Part shown: piece after piece, positions 14,482-27,288 of the stretch | How positions within the stretch are numbered: the stretch's first letter is position 1 | Layout of the letters: the number at the start of each line of letters is the position of its first letter | Assembly: GCF_037038585.1 (NCBI RefSeq) | Contig: NC_092524.1 | Location: forward strand, 48,941,001-49,005,000 | Length of the DNA: 64,000 nucleotides | Reading direction: 5' to 3' | Origin: Patagioenas fasciata | Taxonomy: Eukaryota > Chordata > Aves > Columbiformes > Columbidae | Notes under the pieces: model-generated | Told to the model about the DNA's origin: nothing | The model's input: the letters and a program-made list of their open reading frames with translations, nothing else | Database searches by the model: none | Program-made: the position numbers and the translations under genes

Positions 14482-15715
14482 CCATAGAATTGTTCAGGTT
14501 GGAAAAGACATTTAAGATCATTGAGTCCAACTGCAAACCTAACACTGCCAAGTACACCTCTAAATCATGTCCGTAAGAACCTCATTTATGCATCTTTTAA
14601 ACACCTCCAGGGATGGTGACTCAATCATTTCCCTGGGCAGCCTGTTCCAATGCCTGACAACCCTTTCCAAGAATAAATTTTCCCTAATATCCAATCTAAA
14701 CCTCCCCTGGCACAACTTGAGGCCATTTCCTCTTGTCCTATCACTTGTTACTTGGAAGAAGAGACCAACATCCTCTATGCTACCATCGCCTTTTAGGTAG
14801 TCCTAGAGAGCAACTAGGTCTCCCTTCAGCCTTCTTTCCTCCAGGCTAAACAACCTCAGATCCCTCACCTGCTCCTCATCAGACTTGTGCTCTAGACCCA
14901 GCTTCCTTGCCCTTCTCTGAACTCTCCAGCACCTCAGTGTCTTTCCTATAGTAATGGGCCCAAAACTGAACACAAGACTCAAGGTGCAGCCTCACCAGTG
15001 CTGAGTGCAGGTGGACGATCACTACCCTAGTCCTGCTGGTCACGCTATTTCTGATACAAACCAGAATGCTGGTGGCCTTCTTGGCCACCTGGGCACACTG
15101 CTGGCTCATATGCAGCTGACTGTCAATCAACACTCCCAGATCCTTTTCTGCTGGACAGCTTTCTAGTCACTCTTCCCCAAGCCTGTAGTGTTGCTTGTAG
15201 TTCGACATTGTTTTCACCCAAGTGCAGAACTCAGCCCTTGACCTTGTTGAACCTCATGCCATTGACCCCTGCACATCACTCCAGCCTGTCCAGATCCCTC
15301 TGTATGGCCTTTCTACCCTTAAGCAGATCAACACTCCCACTCAACTTGGTGTCATCAGCAAACTTTCTGAGGATGCACTTGATCCCTTCATCCAGATCAC
15401 TGACAGTGGTATTAAACAGAACTGGCCCCAGCACCAAGCCCTGGGAAACACCACTAAGTGGGTCACCTTTCCATAGGAAATCAGATTAGCCAAGCAGGAC
15501 CTGCCTTTCACTGGGCCTGATCACCTAGTAGTCCTGTATATGCCATGTGATGGCACTCAGGGTGATCTCGTCCATAACCTTCCCCAGTATCAAGATCAGA
15601 CGAACAGGTCTGTAGCTCCCCAGATCCTCCTTCCAGCCATTCCTGTAGATGGGCATCACATTTGCTAACCTCCAGTCAGCTGGGACCTCCCCAGCCAAGA
15701 CTGCTGATAGATGTT
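14482..15715 (-). mobile_element. CR1 LINE, 5'-truncated, sense on minus strand
   Basis: The 3' end lies at about 14482 and finishes with one ATTCTATG-type octamer. The 3' UTR covers about 14482-14870. The reverse-transcriptase C-terminal region lies above it: translation of 15133-14879 gives the CR1-typical [19 protein letters not shown] and [16 protein letters not shown], and around 15360-15340 the minus strand encodes the FADDTK motif at the polymerase centre. Frames are broken by stops, so it is inactive. The 5' end is lost near 15715, as in most CR1 copies. No target duplication is visible, as expected for CR1. Confidence 0.92.
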
Positions 15716-18700
15716 ACTGCTCCTTCCTTGAGAAACTTTTCATTTTAGTCAATAATCATAATTTTATGTCATTGTAAGACCTTTTTAGCTAAGAACTATG
15801 AAGGTCAATCACACAATTTCAGTTTATGGAAAATATTATTAGGACTACTTGACCTCTGCAGAAACTATGCTAGCATTACAGCACTGAGAAATTCATTTGC
15901 CAAACAGCCTGTAATTTTGGGTCCCTCATGGTGCAGGCTATAGAGGCAGGATTTGGTTTTAGAGGTGAGAATGCTACCTCTGGAGTCAAACTGGTGCCAG
16001 GTTCTTAACTTAAATCTGATTCACCTAATGCCTAAGTTCCAGGGATTTTCATATGGTGAATTCAAGCCCGTAAATTAAATGTAAAAGTTCAGCCAAATGT
16101 TTTTTTCAGCAAACCTTACCAATAAAAATAATCAAGTTGTTTACATCACAATCAATTTCAACATTTTATTGCCAGCTTACTAATCAGACTTGTGAATATT
16201 GTTGATCAATCACTAAAATATTGTTGCTTAAGTAGTATTGCTTAAACTTGAGCCGTTATTTTGAGATATCATTGTCTTTATGAGAAGACAATGTCAGATG
16301 AGTTTCTTCAGAAAATTTTATCTTTTACATCTTACTTGTCTTAACTTTCTGATACAAATTTCTGATTTTTTTCTTGATTAAAATGTTTAATGTCCTCCTT
16401 AAATATTATACTTTGAGTCTGCAGAGTGTAAAAACATACATCTCAAAGTATGTTCACTTTGGGTAACAGCTTTGGTAAGGGTAGGGTTACTGTACACCGC
16501 TGCAGGCAGTGCTCATGGATTCCCATGAATCCTTCTCAGTTCCTTGAAGGAGACCCTCAACTGTGGGATTTTTCTTTTATCTTGCTTATTCCTTCATATC
16601 CTGGCAACCTTTCAATTTCTTTGACATTGTTTTCTAAAGCTATGTGAGTTGTAATTTTCTAATGCATAAGAAATATCACCAGATGAAAAGAGATGGGTTG
16701 AGCAGCTCTTGTCCTCATACATATGTGCAGGAATGGGGGGGAGGTGGGGAGTAGAGTGATCCTGAGTGCTCATCTGTCCCTTTGTTCAACAGCCATGGAA
16801 CCTCCTGGTGTTTGAGACATGTCTTTCTTCCCATCCAATCCACTGGTTAAAGGAGGAAGATTTTATGTGACTGAGAAATTTGTTTATTTTTTGTTGTCTC
16901 TGGATCTTTGATCTGTATGTATGCTATGTCTTATTAATACCCAGTTTGGTATGGCCAATGGCAACAGAGAAACAGCTAGGACATGACATCTTGACCTTGA
17001 TGTGGAAGAAAAAAGAAAATGAAACAAGCTATCACGTATTTCTGCAAGAAGTATTTACATGTGGCATGCTGGACAGGAAAGTCCATATCCACACTGTGGC
17101 CCAGATCTGTCTGTTTCCTGTATGTGCCCCAACAAGCACAACTGACGGCACAGCCAGAACATGCTCTTCCGAGTATGCAGACCCTGTGTACACTGGGTGT
17201 GTTGGTGTGTCCCCGAATCCATATACACAGGCTTTTGCACTCGACAGATTATCTGTAAGGCAGATATGCAGAATAAGACGGATGGGAAAGGAAGTATCTG
17301 TGTCTCCAAAGGCTCATGAAAGGTGTTTTTTCGGAGTAATGCAATTACGTTTGCCTACTTAGAGATGCAGGGAGATGATAGAATAAAGAAAGAAAAAAAA
17401 AAATAGTTTCAGCAAGGCTCTACAGAAATAGCTAGACAGTCATAATGAGAGCTTGGCTGGCCAAGGGACTGATTTTACCCATGGAAAGAAAAATCTGCTG
17501 AAATACAGACACACTGGATGGCACATATTTTCCAGTAGGATTCCTCTAACATGCTCCAGCTTCTTTTGGAAAACTTGCTTTAGAGGAGTCTCTCCATGTT
17601 CATCCAAGCCTTCATCTTTATGATTAGAAAACTGAAAAAGTCCTAGCCTGTGGCAAGTACTATCACAGTGTTTATTATGTCGTTACCTTCCTCAGAAAAA
17701 TGCTCATCTGCAAGTTTTCAACAGCTTACATGACTACTACTTTTCCTGAAGATTCTTACTTAAGAGTTTTTATGTGAAACAGATCAGGTGAAAAATATCA
17801 GTTATGCTTAATAAGGCCGTATCCTTTCACTTAAGTGTGATTGTGTCTTTTTTTTTTTCCATGGGAAAAGTATGCATGTGTGTCTCTGTGTGGATGTGTC
17901 TTTATTCCTTACCACGTTCTGAAATAGCAATGTAAAATGGCTTGACATTTTGCACCATAAAAAAGCAACAACAAAAACCACAACAGCTTTGGGGTGAGTT
18001 CATGCCTGGAATGTTCCTGTTTAAAAAAAAAAAAAAAAATCACAGAAGATTATATTTCAAAAGAAAGTTAAGAATAATGGGAAATATGGACAGTGAAGTT
18101 CTATTAGATCAGTTGTATTTAGGCTAACCACATTCAATTTTTTTTAAGCTCATAAATCCTTCAGAAATGTTAATCACGTGATGGACTTATTTGTAAATTT
18201 ACATGCTGCACTGAAGAAGACACTGATTGTTGAATTATCTGTTGACTCAGGAGCATCTCTGGTTCAGGCTGTCAGGACTGCCAAAGCAAACTGAGCAGTA
18301 TGATCTCGTATGAACTGTAATTGCATTTCCAGTAGAGCTATCCTCAGGACACTCCATGGCGTTTTTTAACACACAAAGATATGAAAACTAAAAAGAGCGT
18401 GATTTAAAGCAGTCTTCAAGTTGTTCAAAATAGGTAGTCCAACAAATGCACACAAAAACTTGCCAAACAGTATATGGAAGTCCTTTTCATTAAGAAAGTT
18501 ATTATTATTACTTCTTATTTCTCTTCCAAATTCAAGTATCACAAACTTTATGTAAAAGTTCTTATTCTCTAAATATCAGAAAGCAACCTACATGCATGCT
18601 ACATTTTAATAACATGTATATATTTTAAAATTAAATAATTTCTTGTATGTCAATGAAAAAATAAGTATACAGTAAACTCGAAGCCCTATGAAGTGATGCC

Positions 18701-21700
18701 ATCTGTTTTTTTTTCTTCTACTAACAAGACAGTTTTAAGATATATTTAATTAAACTATTATCAAAGATTAAATATATCATGAGTGACATGTGGTAGTAGA
18801 AACAATTAAAAAATATTTACTTGGGCTTCTATTTATCCATCAAGTGAACTGATTGATCTGCTGTCCATAAACAAACTTCTGATGTAATCTAACAGCTTTT
18901 TAATAGAAGGAAGCTTGATGAAATACCAGCAGATGTTATTCTGGATACTGCTCCAGACTGCAACAATCCCAGTAGTGACTTATTATATCTATTTACCTGG
19001 CCTCAAACAAAGCAGGGGAAAAATCTAAAATGATTCAACTAGCCTAGGCTGCTCTGGCATTTTAAATGTTTAAATCACTGAAGCAGCCCATTCACTTCTG
19101 TAGTGGGAGAAAACATGAAATTGATTAAAACAGCATAAATGCAACAGGAAAATCTTCCTCCTCCACAGTCAGTTTGGGAATGGAAACTTACCTAGTTCTC
19201 ATGGTCCTTTTTTTTTTTTTCCCTGTTGTTGCTCTGACGTGGTCAGTTCGAGGGAAATTCTTTCCTTTAAAGGAGAAAGATCTCATAGCACCACTGGGCC
19301 ACTCTGGCATGCCTCTTCTCAAGAAGTAGTGATCTGCTTCCAGAACAGGGACAACAAGAGTAAGGAAGACTTTAGGAATCATGAAGGACTGTTGTGTGCC
19401 CTGAAAATCTTCCTTTTACCTCACATTAACAAGGATCATGACACAGGGTTTACAATGACTGTTTTTCTGCTTCCTTTTACAACTTGCAGAAACAACTCCA
19501 AACTGCCATCATAAACCAGGAAGGAGTATCTCCTGATTTAGTCACAGTAGTACAATTCCTGAAAACCAAAAAAATACTTATGTTCATATACTGAAAGCCG
19601 CATTGAAGGTACAGTTTGATAATCTAAGTAAATAAAAATAGAAGCCTCATGGAGATTTTCATGCATACCTAAACACATAAGGAGAAAACTCTTGCAATTA
19701 ACATTATATAGTAAGTCCCACTGGAACAGAGAAGGTCTGTTGAACTTTCTCTCCCAGCCTCACGTATTGTGATACTTCCACTGCTGAAAACAGTACTGGG
19801 AAAACTGGTTGATCTACTGTCTCAGAAAAATCCCTCCCAATAACAAACAGGATGAACTGAACTTCAAATCAACTCACCACCAGTGTTACACAATATCAAT
19901 TAAAAAGTCACTTCAATTTGCTCGAGGGGAACTAGGTGTGATGCTGGACAGTTTGCCATGGTATTGGACAGCAGAGAAATAATATTATACTGAGGTACAC
20001 GGGTGTTGGTGACAGGCCAAAGAAATACTCTGAGAAAATAACTGTGATGTTTATATGCACTTTCAGTCAAGGCATCCGGACTTGCTGTTATCATATTAGT
20101 GTATAGCAGAGATGTACTTCTGGTTTTGGAGTACAAGTGGCAAAGTCGTGCTTTTTTCAATTAGGTGCATTCAGTGTTCATCAGAACTGTTGTGGAGTTT
20201 TAGCGCTGTGAAATCCTGAGCTCCCCGCAGTGCCATTCTGTCCATCTGTAAAGATCTGCAAGGATCACTTAGAGAGAACTTCTGCAGCTAGTAAAAATCC
20301 GCTGCTCCTTCCAAAGCAGCATCAGCTACAAGACTTCCTTTTCTTATGAAGCAAATGTTTTTAATTTACAAGCATAGTCCACCAATTTCTGGTTTGGAAG
20401 GACTGGTCTAATTTCCTGTGAGTCTCTGAACAAACCTCAGAAAGATTTGTCTTGTAAGACATCTGGCCAGGTCTAGTGTATGGTGTTACCAGTGCTTAGA
20501 CTTTCGCCTTATGTGAGGCTGGAGTGTTGGCTTTATGAGTTTTTACAAACTGCTGACAGACATAGGGAGATACAAACTGGTGGCCAGGGCTGAGAATAAA
20601 ATCTGTGTCTGCTCCCTTCCAGACTGCAGGAAGCTAAATACTTGTTCATGCTTTTTTAATCTGCCCAGAAAGCCAGTGTTTATCTCTGCAGTCTGGCATG
20701 TGGAAAATGATGTTTTAGAACAAACCTGCATGCAGATGATCTGCACTGAGGATGCCTTGATAAACAGAACAAAATGCTGTATTCTCCAATATCTCACTTG
20801 ACCTCTGACAACTGACATCCTTTTAAGAGTGTTCATACTTGAAATTAAATCCTCAGCTAATCTGTAGCTTTAAGAAAACTCCACAAAACCAAAGGCTGAG
20901 ACTGTAGAATCATCACCAAGGGTATTACAGGTTGGAAAGAGCATGAGATAGGAAATCAGGTGCAGGAAAGATATAAGGGAAAAAGAACAAGATTAAAGTA
21001 CATCAAAGGCTGATTAATTCCTAAAGAAAAGTCTTTGGAGAAAATTTCCCTTCCTATTACCTGCACACCTAATCGATAGCTAAGTCATGGTAGCTTTTGT
21101 ATGGGTAACAAATACTCATATGGAAATATGGGAAAAACTGATTTACAGAGAGCATTTTTTTCTGGATTGCTACATCTCCTTTAATTTTATATAATAGGTA
21201 TTATCTGAGAGACAATTGTGACATTTGAGGTATTCATGTGTTTCATCTATATGACCTAAAACAGATGCTTCATCTCCACTCACGTGACAGAGTGACACTC
21301 ATAAATCTTTGAGGCCTTCAGGTTTTGAACAGAATGCTCACTCCAAGTGTTTCTACTTCACATCAGCTCTGTAAGACATTTAAGCTGGTGGATATGTTAA
21401 CGTAAGCCTTAGAAGCACATAGGTATACATAGTGAGGCAAGGAATGCATCAAACCATGGAAGTGATATTCACTTTACTGAAGTCAATTTGTCTATGATCA
21501 AAGTCTATAACCAAAATTTAGGCCCTTTGTTAAACATTTATATTTGGGAAATGTTTATCATGCCAATGGGAAATGTTTATCATGTAGACAATCCTCTTGA
21601 GATACTGTTCTATTAATAATCAATTTTCTATTTTTTTCCTTCTACCATGGACACCATCCATTCCAGAAAAAAGGACTCTTGCTAATGAGTATTTGGGAGT

Positions 21701-22659
21701 AGTCAGAGTCCAATTTTTGGTAACGAATTATTAAGGATCTTATTTTCTAATGAAATTGTTATTTTGTTACACATATGCCTTCATCTAATTTATTCAGCTC
21801 TGAAATAAGAAGCAAGTCCCCAAAGTATTTTTATGTCTTCAAGAACATTGAGTGTCTCCTTATAGCAACAACTGATATAAAGGTCATAGCCACTAACAGC
21901 CAGATTACAGGAATATTCACACAACTCAGAAGTCTCCTTTCGGTATGTTTGGGGGTTAGTTTTGTAATGTGAACTGGACAATCTAGAGAGAGTTGTTTGG
22001 TTGCTCCTAGGGCCTGTCCAGCATACTGTAATGAACTTTTCTGCTTGGGACACTTAGATGCAACAGATTACATGTCTTTCCTTTTGGATATTTGTTTTTT
22101 TTCTTTCTTACTGATATTCACAAGCAGTTTTCAGATGCAGCGTCCTATAAAACTTATGATAACAAAAGATGACAGAGAGGAGGAAATTTCTAAAATACAA
22201 CTAAATCACAAAGTGATGTTCTTTAGGAAGTTGCTGGACATCCTTCCGTTTGAATTTTTTCCTGTTAATAGCTATTCAGCTATGCTTTTTTTTTTTTTCC
22301 CTTTTACCTTTTGCATGTTCATTAAAATGGGAGCTGCATGTATGGCTGATGCATTCACAACCAATTCATCCAAGTTTCATATGTTACGTACAGCTCAGCA
22401 TGCTTTCAAGCACATACAGTGCAGTTCTGTGAAGACTCAACTGATGTCCCTGTAGCTCTTACTTTGTCTCCCCGTTATCTTTCTTAAAAGTTGAGGAATA
22501 GTCAGATATTAAATTAGTCTCACCATTTATAAAAGGTTTTTCAAATATTGTTTCAGATCTAGTAAGTGGCATATGCTATTGTAGTAAACAAAGCTCTAGG
22601 TCTAATGTCAAGATGCCACTGTGCATTAATAACTAATATTAGAATAAAAAGACACAGAA
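15716..22659. other. Intergenic DNA downstream of DIO2
   Basis: AT-rich with A/T runs (for example 18022-18038, 19207-19220). The ORF at 16880-17362 plus (160 codons) overlaps ORFs in two other frames and shows no protein family signature. No gene is supported. Confidence 0.55.
21546..21584. repeat. Short tandem duplication, 22-nt period
   Basis: GGGAAATGTTTATCATG occurs at 21546-21562 and again at 21568-21584, exactly repeated with 5 nt between. It is a simple local duplication just beyond the DIO2 3' end. Confidence 0.8.
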
Positions 22660-22680
22660 GATGTGTATTTTCCTTTATGA

Positions 22681-22686
22681 TTTATT
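22681..22686 (-). terminator. AATAAA poly(A) signal of DIO2
   Basis: This is the first canonical AATAAA on the minus strand after the SECIS (about 220 nt beyond it), predicting cleavage near 22660. The resulting mRNA of about 6 kb fits DIO2. Weaker or later signals cannot be excluded. Confidence 0.65.
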
Positions 22687-22904
22687 ATAGTACAAGAAAA
22701 ACAATTCTAGAAAGCACATTTCATGGAGCACCATATTGTAACAAAATGTTGCTGGCTCTCCTACAAAGTGTATTTTTGACATTTAAACAATGACACACAC
22801 ATAGTCAGTACACACAGGCATCTACACCCTGGCGATCTTATTAATGGACCCAAAGAGGCCTCTCTTTCAAATACAGAAACACTAAGGTGCACAGAGGAAT
22901 GCTA

Positions 22905-22969
22905 GTGTGAGGACATCCAAACGCCAACTGAGTTAATTACTCTTTTGTTAGCGATCTTCATAAGCACAC
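22905..22969 (-). promoter_or_regulatory. SECIS element, form II
   Basis: Reading the minus strand: a base stem GTGTG/CACAC; then ATGA (22961-22958); 11 nt AGATCGCTAAC; the unpaired AAAA; a small apical stem GAGT/ACTC closed by AATTA; a single A; the return strand GTTGGCG TTTG; and GGAT supplying the 3' GA of the non-Watson-Crick quartet. CGCTAAC pairs fully with GTTGGCG (one U-G). Spacing of 11 nt on both sides between quartet and A-loop is canonical. The element binds SBP2 and directs selenocysteine insertion at UGA. It lies 4.3 kb past the stop on the coding strand of DIO2. Confidence 0.93.
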
Positions 22970-25079
22970 AAACCTTCACTGTCTCACCCCAGTCTCTCTT
23001 GTCTGAAGCCTCCAAATTGGGCCCAAAGGTCACTGAATATGGATCCGACACAGACATGGTGTAGAGTTGAACAAAACTGGCCAATATTCCCTACCTGATA
23101 CCTCTTATTGCTTTGGTTATAGTACTGAATGAAAGTCTTAAAAACTCTTAAACCTACACTCCACATCACAGAAAAGTCACTTTTGCACATACAGAAAAAT
23201 AACTTCCCTCTACACACACCTGAATGCATAGCACTGATACCTCTTTGAGAAGCTTTGTGGGTTTTCCCACCCCGATCACCTTCATAAAAATGATTGCATT
23301 TCGTTTTTCAGAGAGCTGTTCAACAATATATCTTGTAATACTTTTCTTTCATTTTAATAGGGCACGGTTTCCTACTGCCTTAGATTTGTCATTGTCTATA
23401 TAAGCAAGAGCAAAATGCTATCTTTTTCATCTGTACAAAATGTTTTACATTCATTTTATACAGTGCCAAATAATGATGCTAAGCACAGAACAATGTAGGA
23501 TGATAGCCCAGAATACCTTTTTACTTTGCTCGAAATGAAAAAGTACTGGAAGTTTCCCATACTACTGTTCAGACACAGTATTAGGGTCTCTATTGTGTAC
23601 AGTAGCCTTCCAGAATACTTTCAGGCACCTATTCTGTGAGCTATTGCTCACTACGTATGTTACACTGAAGCACCTCAAGGAATATGGTTTAGTTCCCGCA
23701 AAGAGTGAGAGCAGGAGACAGAAGCAAATTCAGTCTCTTGACGGACTATGCCAATTGTGAAGTACGATGCTAACAAAGTAGCAAAATGTCTATCTGGACC
23801 CAAATCAACCCACTATTACAATAATTCTGAGTATCTGATATATGGCCACTTCTGTCATTAACTGAGAACAATGCATGAAGTCTAATTAAAAACCATTTCT
23901 ATAAGATGTTTCAATTCTGTAGGGAAAAAAAAAAAAGAAAAAAGAAAAAAAAAGGGAAGCAGCTTTTATTTCTATTGCCCACTTCGAAAAGGTACTTTTT
24001 TTCTTCTCTTTAAAATACTTTCCCTGCTTTCTGACCACAAAATTTCTGAGGAATTTTAAGGATTTGCAAAATGTATTCCTGTCTTGATAATCAGTGAGGT
24101 TGAACTATCATTAAGTTTTGGGCAGGATGTTGAACTGATATTGCCAAGAAAGAAATGAAGTTATTGTGTATTTTTTCTTGTGGAAAATCATTGTGTATTT
24201 CCCATTTACAGGAGCCAATTCTATAATTCCTTTATACTGTGTGCTGAATAGGCACCTATGAATAACATGACAAAATAATGGAAATTCAAAAGGAAGGAGA
24301 AAACGCACTTGAAAAATAACTGTAACTTTAGATATGCAAAAATGTATTAACTAACTGAATTACTAACTCAGACTCTCTCCTTCGAGCTAAAGGTATGTTT
24401 CAACAGCTGTGCTAAACATTTGGCTAGCATTTCCTGTATAAACAGTTCAGAATTCAACTGCATGATGGGGAAGAGAAGAAACAAAAGGCTTACTAGTTTA
24501 AATTTTACAAAGGCTACAGAGTTGGTATGGATTAATAAAGTTTCAGATGACTGAAGAATAAGATATAGTAAGAGAAAGGTGTTGTGCTAGGTGTGCCAAT
24601 ACATACTTTCACTTGGTTTAACATCTACAGCTTTATTCACCTGAGTAAAAGGACAGTGTAGCAAAATCAGAAGAGACTCAGAGACAGGCAAAGAATGTGA
24701 ACCTGTATGAGAATGTAAATTATTGTTTGGTTTAAGAAACAAACAAAAGATATATTAATTTTTGTATAAAGTATATAGTCACTGACATACAGATGAAAAA
24801 TTGGGATCCTTTCTTTAAAATGTTTTAGCATACAAGAGCAAGAGAGGAGAACATTGAAAAGCAACCAATTTAAATCTGGGGGGAAAAAAAATATAAAGGT
24901 TTTTATTTGTTTTTCTTTGCTCTTAAACATGATGTGTTTTGATTTTAGTATTCCTCAACTCAAGAAATATTTAGATCTCTAAACTCAGGACCAGCCTCTC
25001 ACAGGGATGATGAGACTTTAGCAATCACACTAGACAAGACAAATATAATAAGGGCTGAAGCTAATGAAAATTCCAGAAG

Positions 25080-25190
25080 AAATTATTGCACCTTCCCCTG
25101 AAGCATCTGATACAGCCAGAGGTAGGAGACTGGATTAAATAAATCATGCAGTTGGGCTATGTTACTGTTCCTATGATATTAGGTTTAAAC
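25080..25190 (+). mobile_element. Ancient CR1/L3-like LINE 3' tail inside DIO2 3' UTR
   Basis: The segment reads like the 3' end of old amniote CR1/L3 elements: a CTTCCCCTGAAGCATCTG stretch, then GAGGTAGGAGACTGGATTA, then a short run ending near GTTCCTATGATAT. It is strongly diverged. It lies antisense to DIO2, within its 3' UTR, and contains the AU-rich nonamer at 25134-25142. The family call is from memory of the consensus. Confidence 0.6.
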
Positions 25191-25328
25191 CTTTCAGTTA
25201 TACACCCCGTTTAGTCATGAAAACATATAACAATCTTTCACACTGAACAACAAGTTACAGTAACATGAATTAATGGGAGGACAGAATAATTATCATTGTC
25301 AATCTTAGCCACCACTTATGTGTGCATG

Positions 25329-25409
25329 TTTATGTATATATATACATAAAATATGATATACATATATATGCATACATAAATGCATACTTACATATATACA
25401 CACACATGG
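25329..25409. repeat. Compound TA/CA/TACA microsatellite in DIO2 3' UTR
   Basis: Alternating TATATA, CATACATA and CACACA runs with a partly palindromic centre. It lies in the predicted 3' UTR, where it would form AU-rich hairpins. Confidence 0.75.
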
Positions 25410-27288
25410 AGAAACACGCTTCCTGAGCAGTAGGGCTCACCAAAAGGTCTGAAGGCCGTTCTTTACATCCTTCTTTGATACACATTACCAAACTGTGTAA
25501 AAATGTGTGTGTATATGTCTAACAGTGTGTGGAGGAAAATGTGAGAAGGAAGGGAAGCATGAACCTGAATATGGTAGAAATCACTCATGTTCCTGTCATT
25601 ATTTCAGATCTGTGCTTGAAAACACATTTCCAAATGCCTAGTACAGTGGCTAAGTTGACCAACAGCCAAGCAAGAATAAATGCACAGTATTAAAGGCACA
25701 TCGTGAAAATTAAAATATTTATGTATGTATTTTCTGGTTTTTCCTGTGTTAGTATCAATACACCCTATTACTGACAACTGGCAGGATGAGAAATAAAAAG
25801 AACTAATTTGACTTTTGCCACTTACCCAGTTTATCTGTTTCATGTTTCTGCCAAAGCTGAGAGAAAACTGGGATAGTCCATCTACTTATGGGTTTTCATT
25901 TGTCAGCTCTAATGGGTTAGCTTATTGTAAACTTGCCTTTTCATCAGGTTTGATTAAATTATTTTTTAGTTTTAGAAATACCTGAACTTAATGTATACTC
26001 TGAAAGTATCTCTTTAAACATCACTAATAATTCCTCATACCCATTTTTATGAAAATTCTGCCACCTTTTACACTTTTTCACATTAACTCACACTATGTGT
26101 CCTTCCTGTTTTGCTGGGAAGGCTCTTGAGCACACAAGTAAAACGAACAGACTATCAACTCATCTGATAGCAGAACTGTAGCTAATCAACTCTGAGGCTG
26201 CAAACAACTTAACTTCCAGACAAACTAATGTAGCTATAAACTAGTTACAGATATCTAAGACAGCAAAACTCAGCATGACTACATTTAACAGGGTAAATGA
26301 CAGGGTAGGTTTCCATTTCAATGAGGTAAAGTTGTGTATCTGTTCCCCCATCCCCGAAATATATCTGTAATATCATTACCTCCAATAAAAATAAAAGAGA
26401 GAAATAAGTTATCTTTTCAATAGCTAGAAATGAAATTACCTTCAAGCTTATTGTTAGACAGAAAGAGATAGAGGAGAAGTAAGGAAACAGAGAACAAAAA
26501 CAGGGAAAATTGATAAATGTGTGTTGTCAGCTCTGAGAACAGAGGGTTGGTTTGCATCATCTGAGTTTTGTATTGTGATGCATGCTCTAGATGTCTCTCA
26601 TTGTTTTGTTACAAATAGTCCAGGTTTTCTAGTTTTCAAATTGTAATGGACTTATTTGAAGGCACAGGCCTGCATACTGGATACAAACATTTAAGTAGAA
26701 TTACATAGGTAATATGCTGTGCAGAGGCATCCATAGAGAGTACAAATACCAGCATACAATGTTTGATCTCAATCTGAGCAGCCAGTCTGCCTGCACAATG
26801 CATTGCATGGTGGTTACTGTAGTCTCTGAACTATAAAATCTCTAGGAGAGAGAACAGTTGCCACACTTCATTGCAAGCCCCCTGGCTCCTCCCAGGTCTC
26901 TTGCATTGGCCACAGGAGGGTAAAGACGCATTTCTGGTGAAATGCATGACATTGCCTTTGCATGGATTGCCTTCCAAGCAGCAATGCTTCTGGCTCACCA
27001 CAGGGCCACCACTTCACGAAACAGGTTCCTGGGAGACAAGTCTTATCTATCACTCTTCCTGCATGCCAGCAGCACCTTCTCACAGAAGCCTCTTCACTTC
27101 TTCTGTCCCGCAGCGAGCACAGGAGTGGGATTTTTTTCCATACAATGATGTCTTTGTGGAGCTAGTTTCTTCTTTTTTTTTCTTTTCCTAGTTAACATTC
27201 ATTTGACCTTGTTATCAAATGTGTTCTCCTGCAATCATCTGAAAGGTCTTATTCAAACCAGCATATGATTTTTCCCTTTTACATCACC

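Larger units (their letters stand above)
22660..27288 (-). other. DIO2: DIO2 3' UTR (about 4.6 kb) with SECIS and AU-rich motifs
   Basis: The UTR runs from the TAA stop to the poly(A) site. It is AT-rich and holds scattered ATTTA motifs, including an AU-rich nonamer TTATTTAAT at 25142-25134, plus a TA/CA microsatellite (about 25329-25409) and an old CR1 tail (about 25080-25190). Long, unstable 3' UTRs with the SECIS near the 3' end are characteristic of DIO2. Internal AATAAA hexamers on the minus strand at 24907, 24637 and 23970 lie before the SECIS. Confidence 0.8.

Noticed and set aside
15208..15489. Plus-strand ORFs of 93 and 84 codons
   Set aside because: They are antisense of the CR1 reverse-transcriptase region at 14482-15715.
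16880..17362. 160-codon plus ORF, with 79- and 84-codon ORFs overlapping in other frames
   Set aside because: No recognisable domain, signal peptide or splice context, and mutual overlap on both strands suggests a chance stop-poor stretch.
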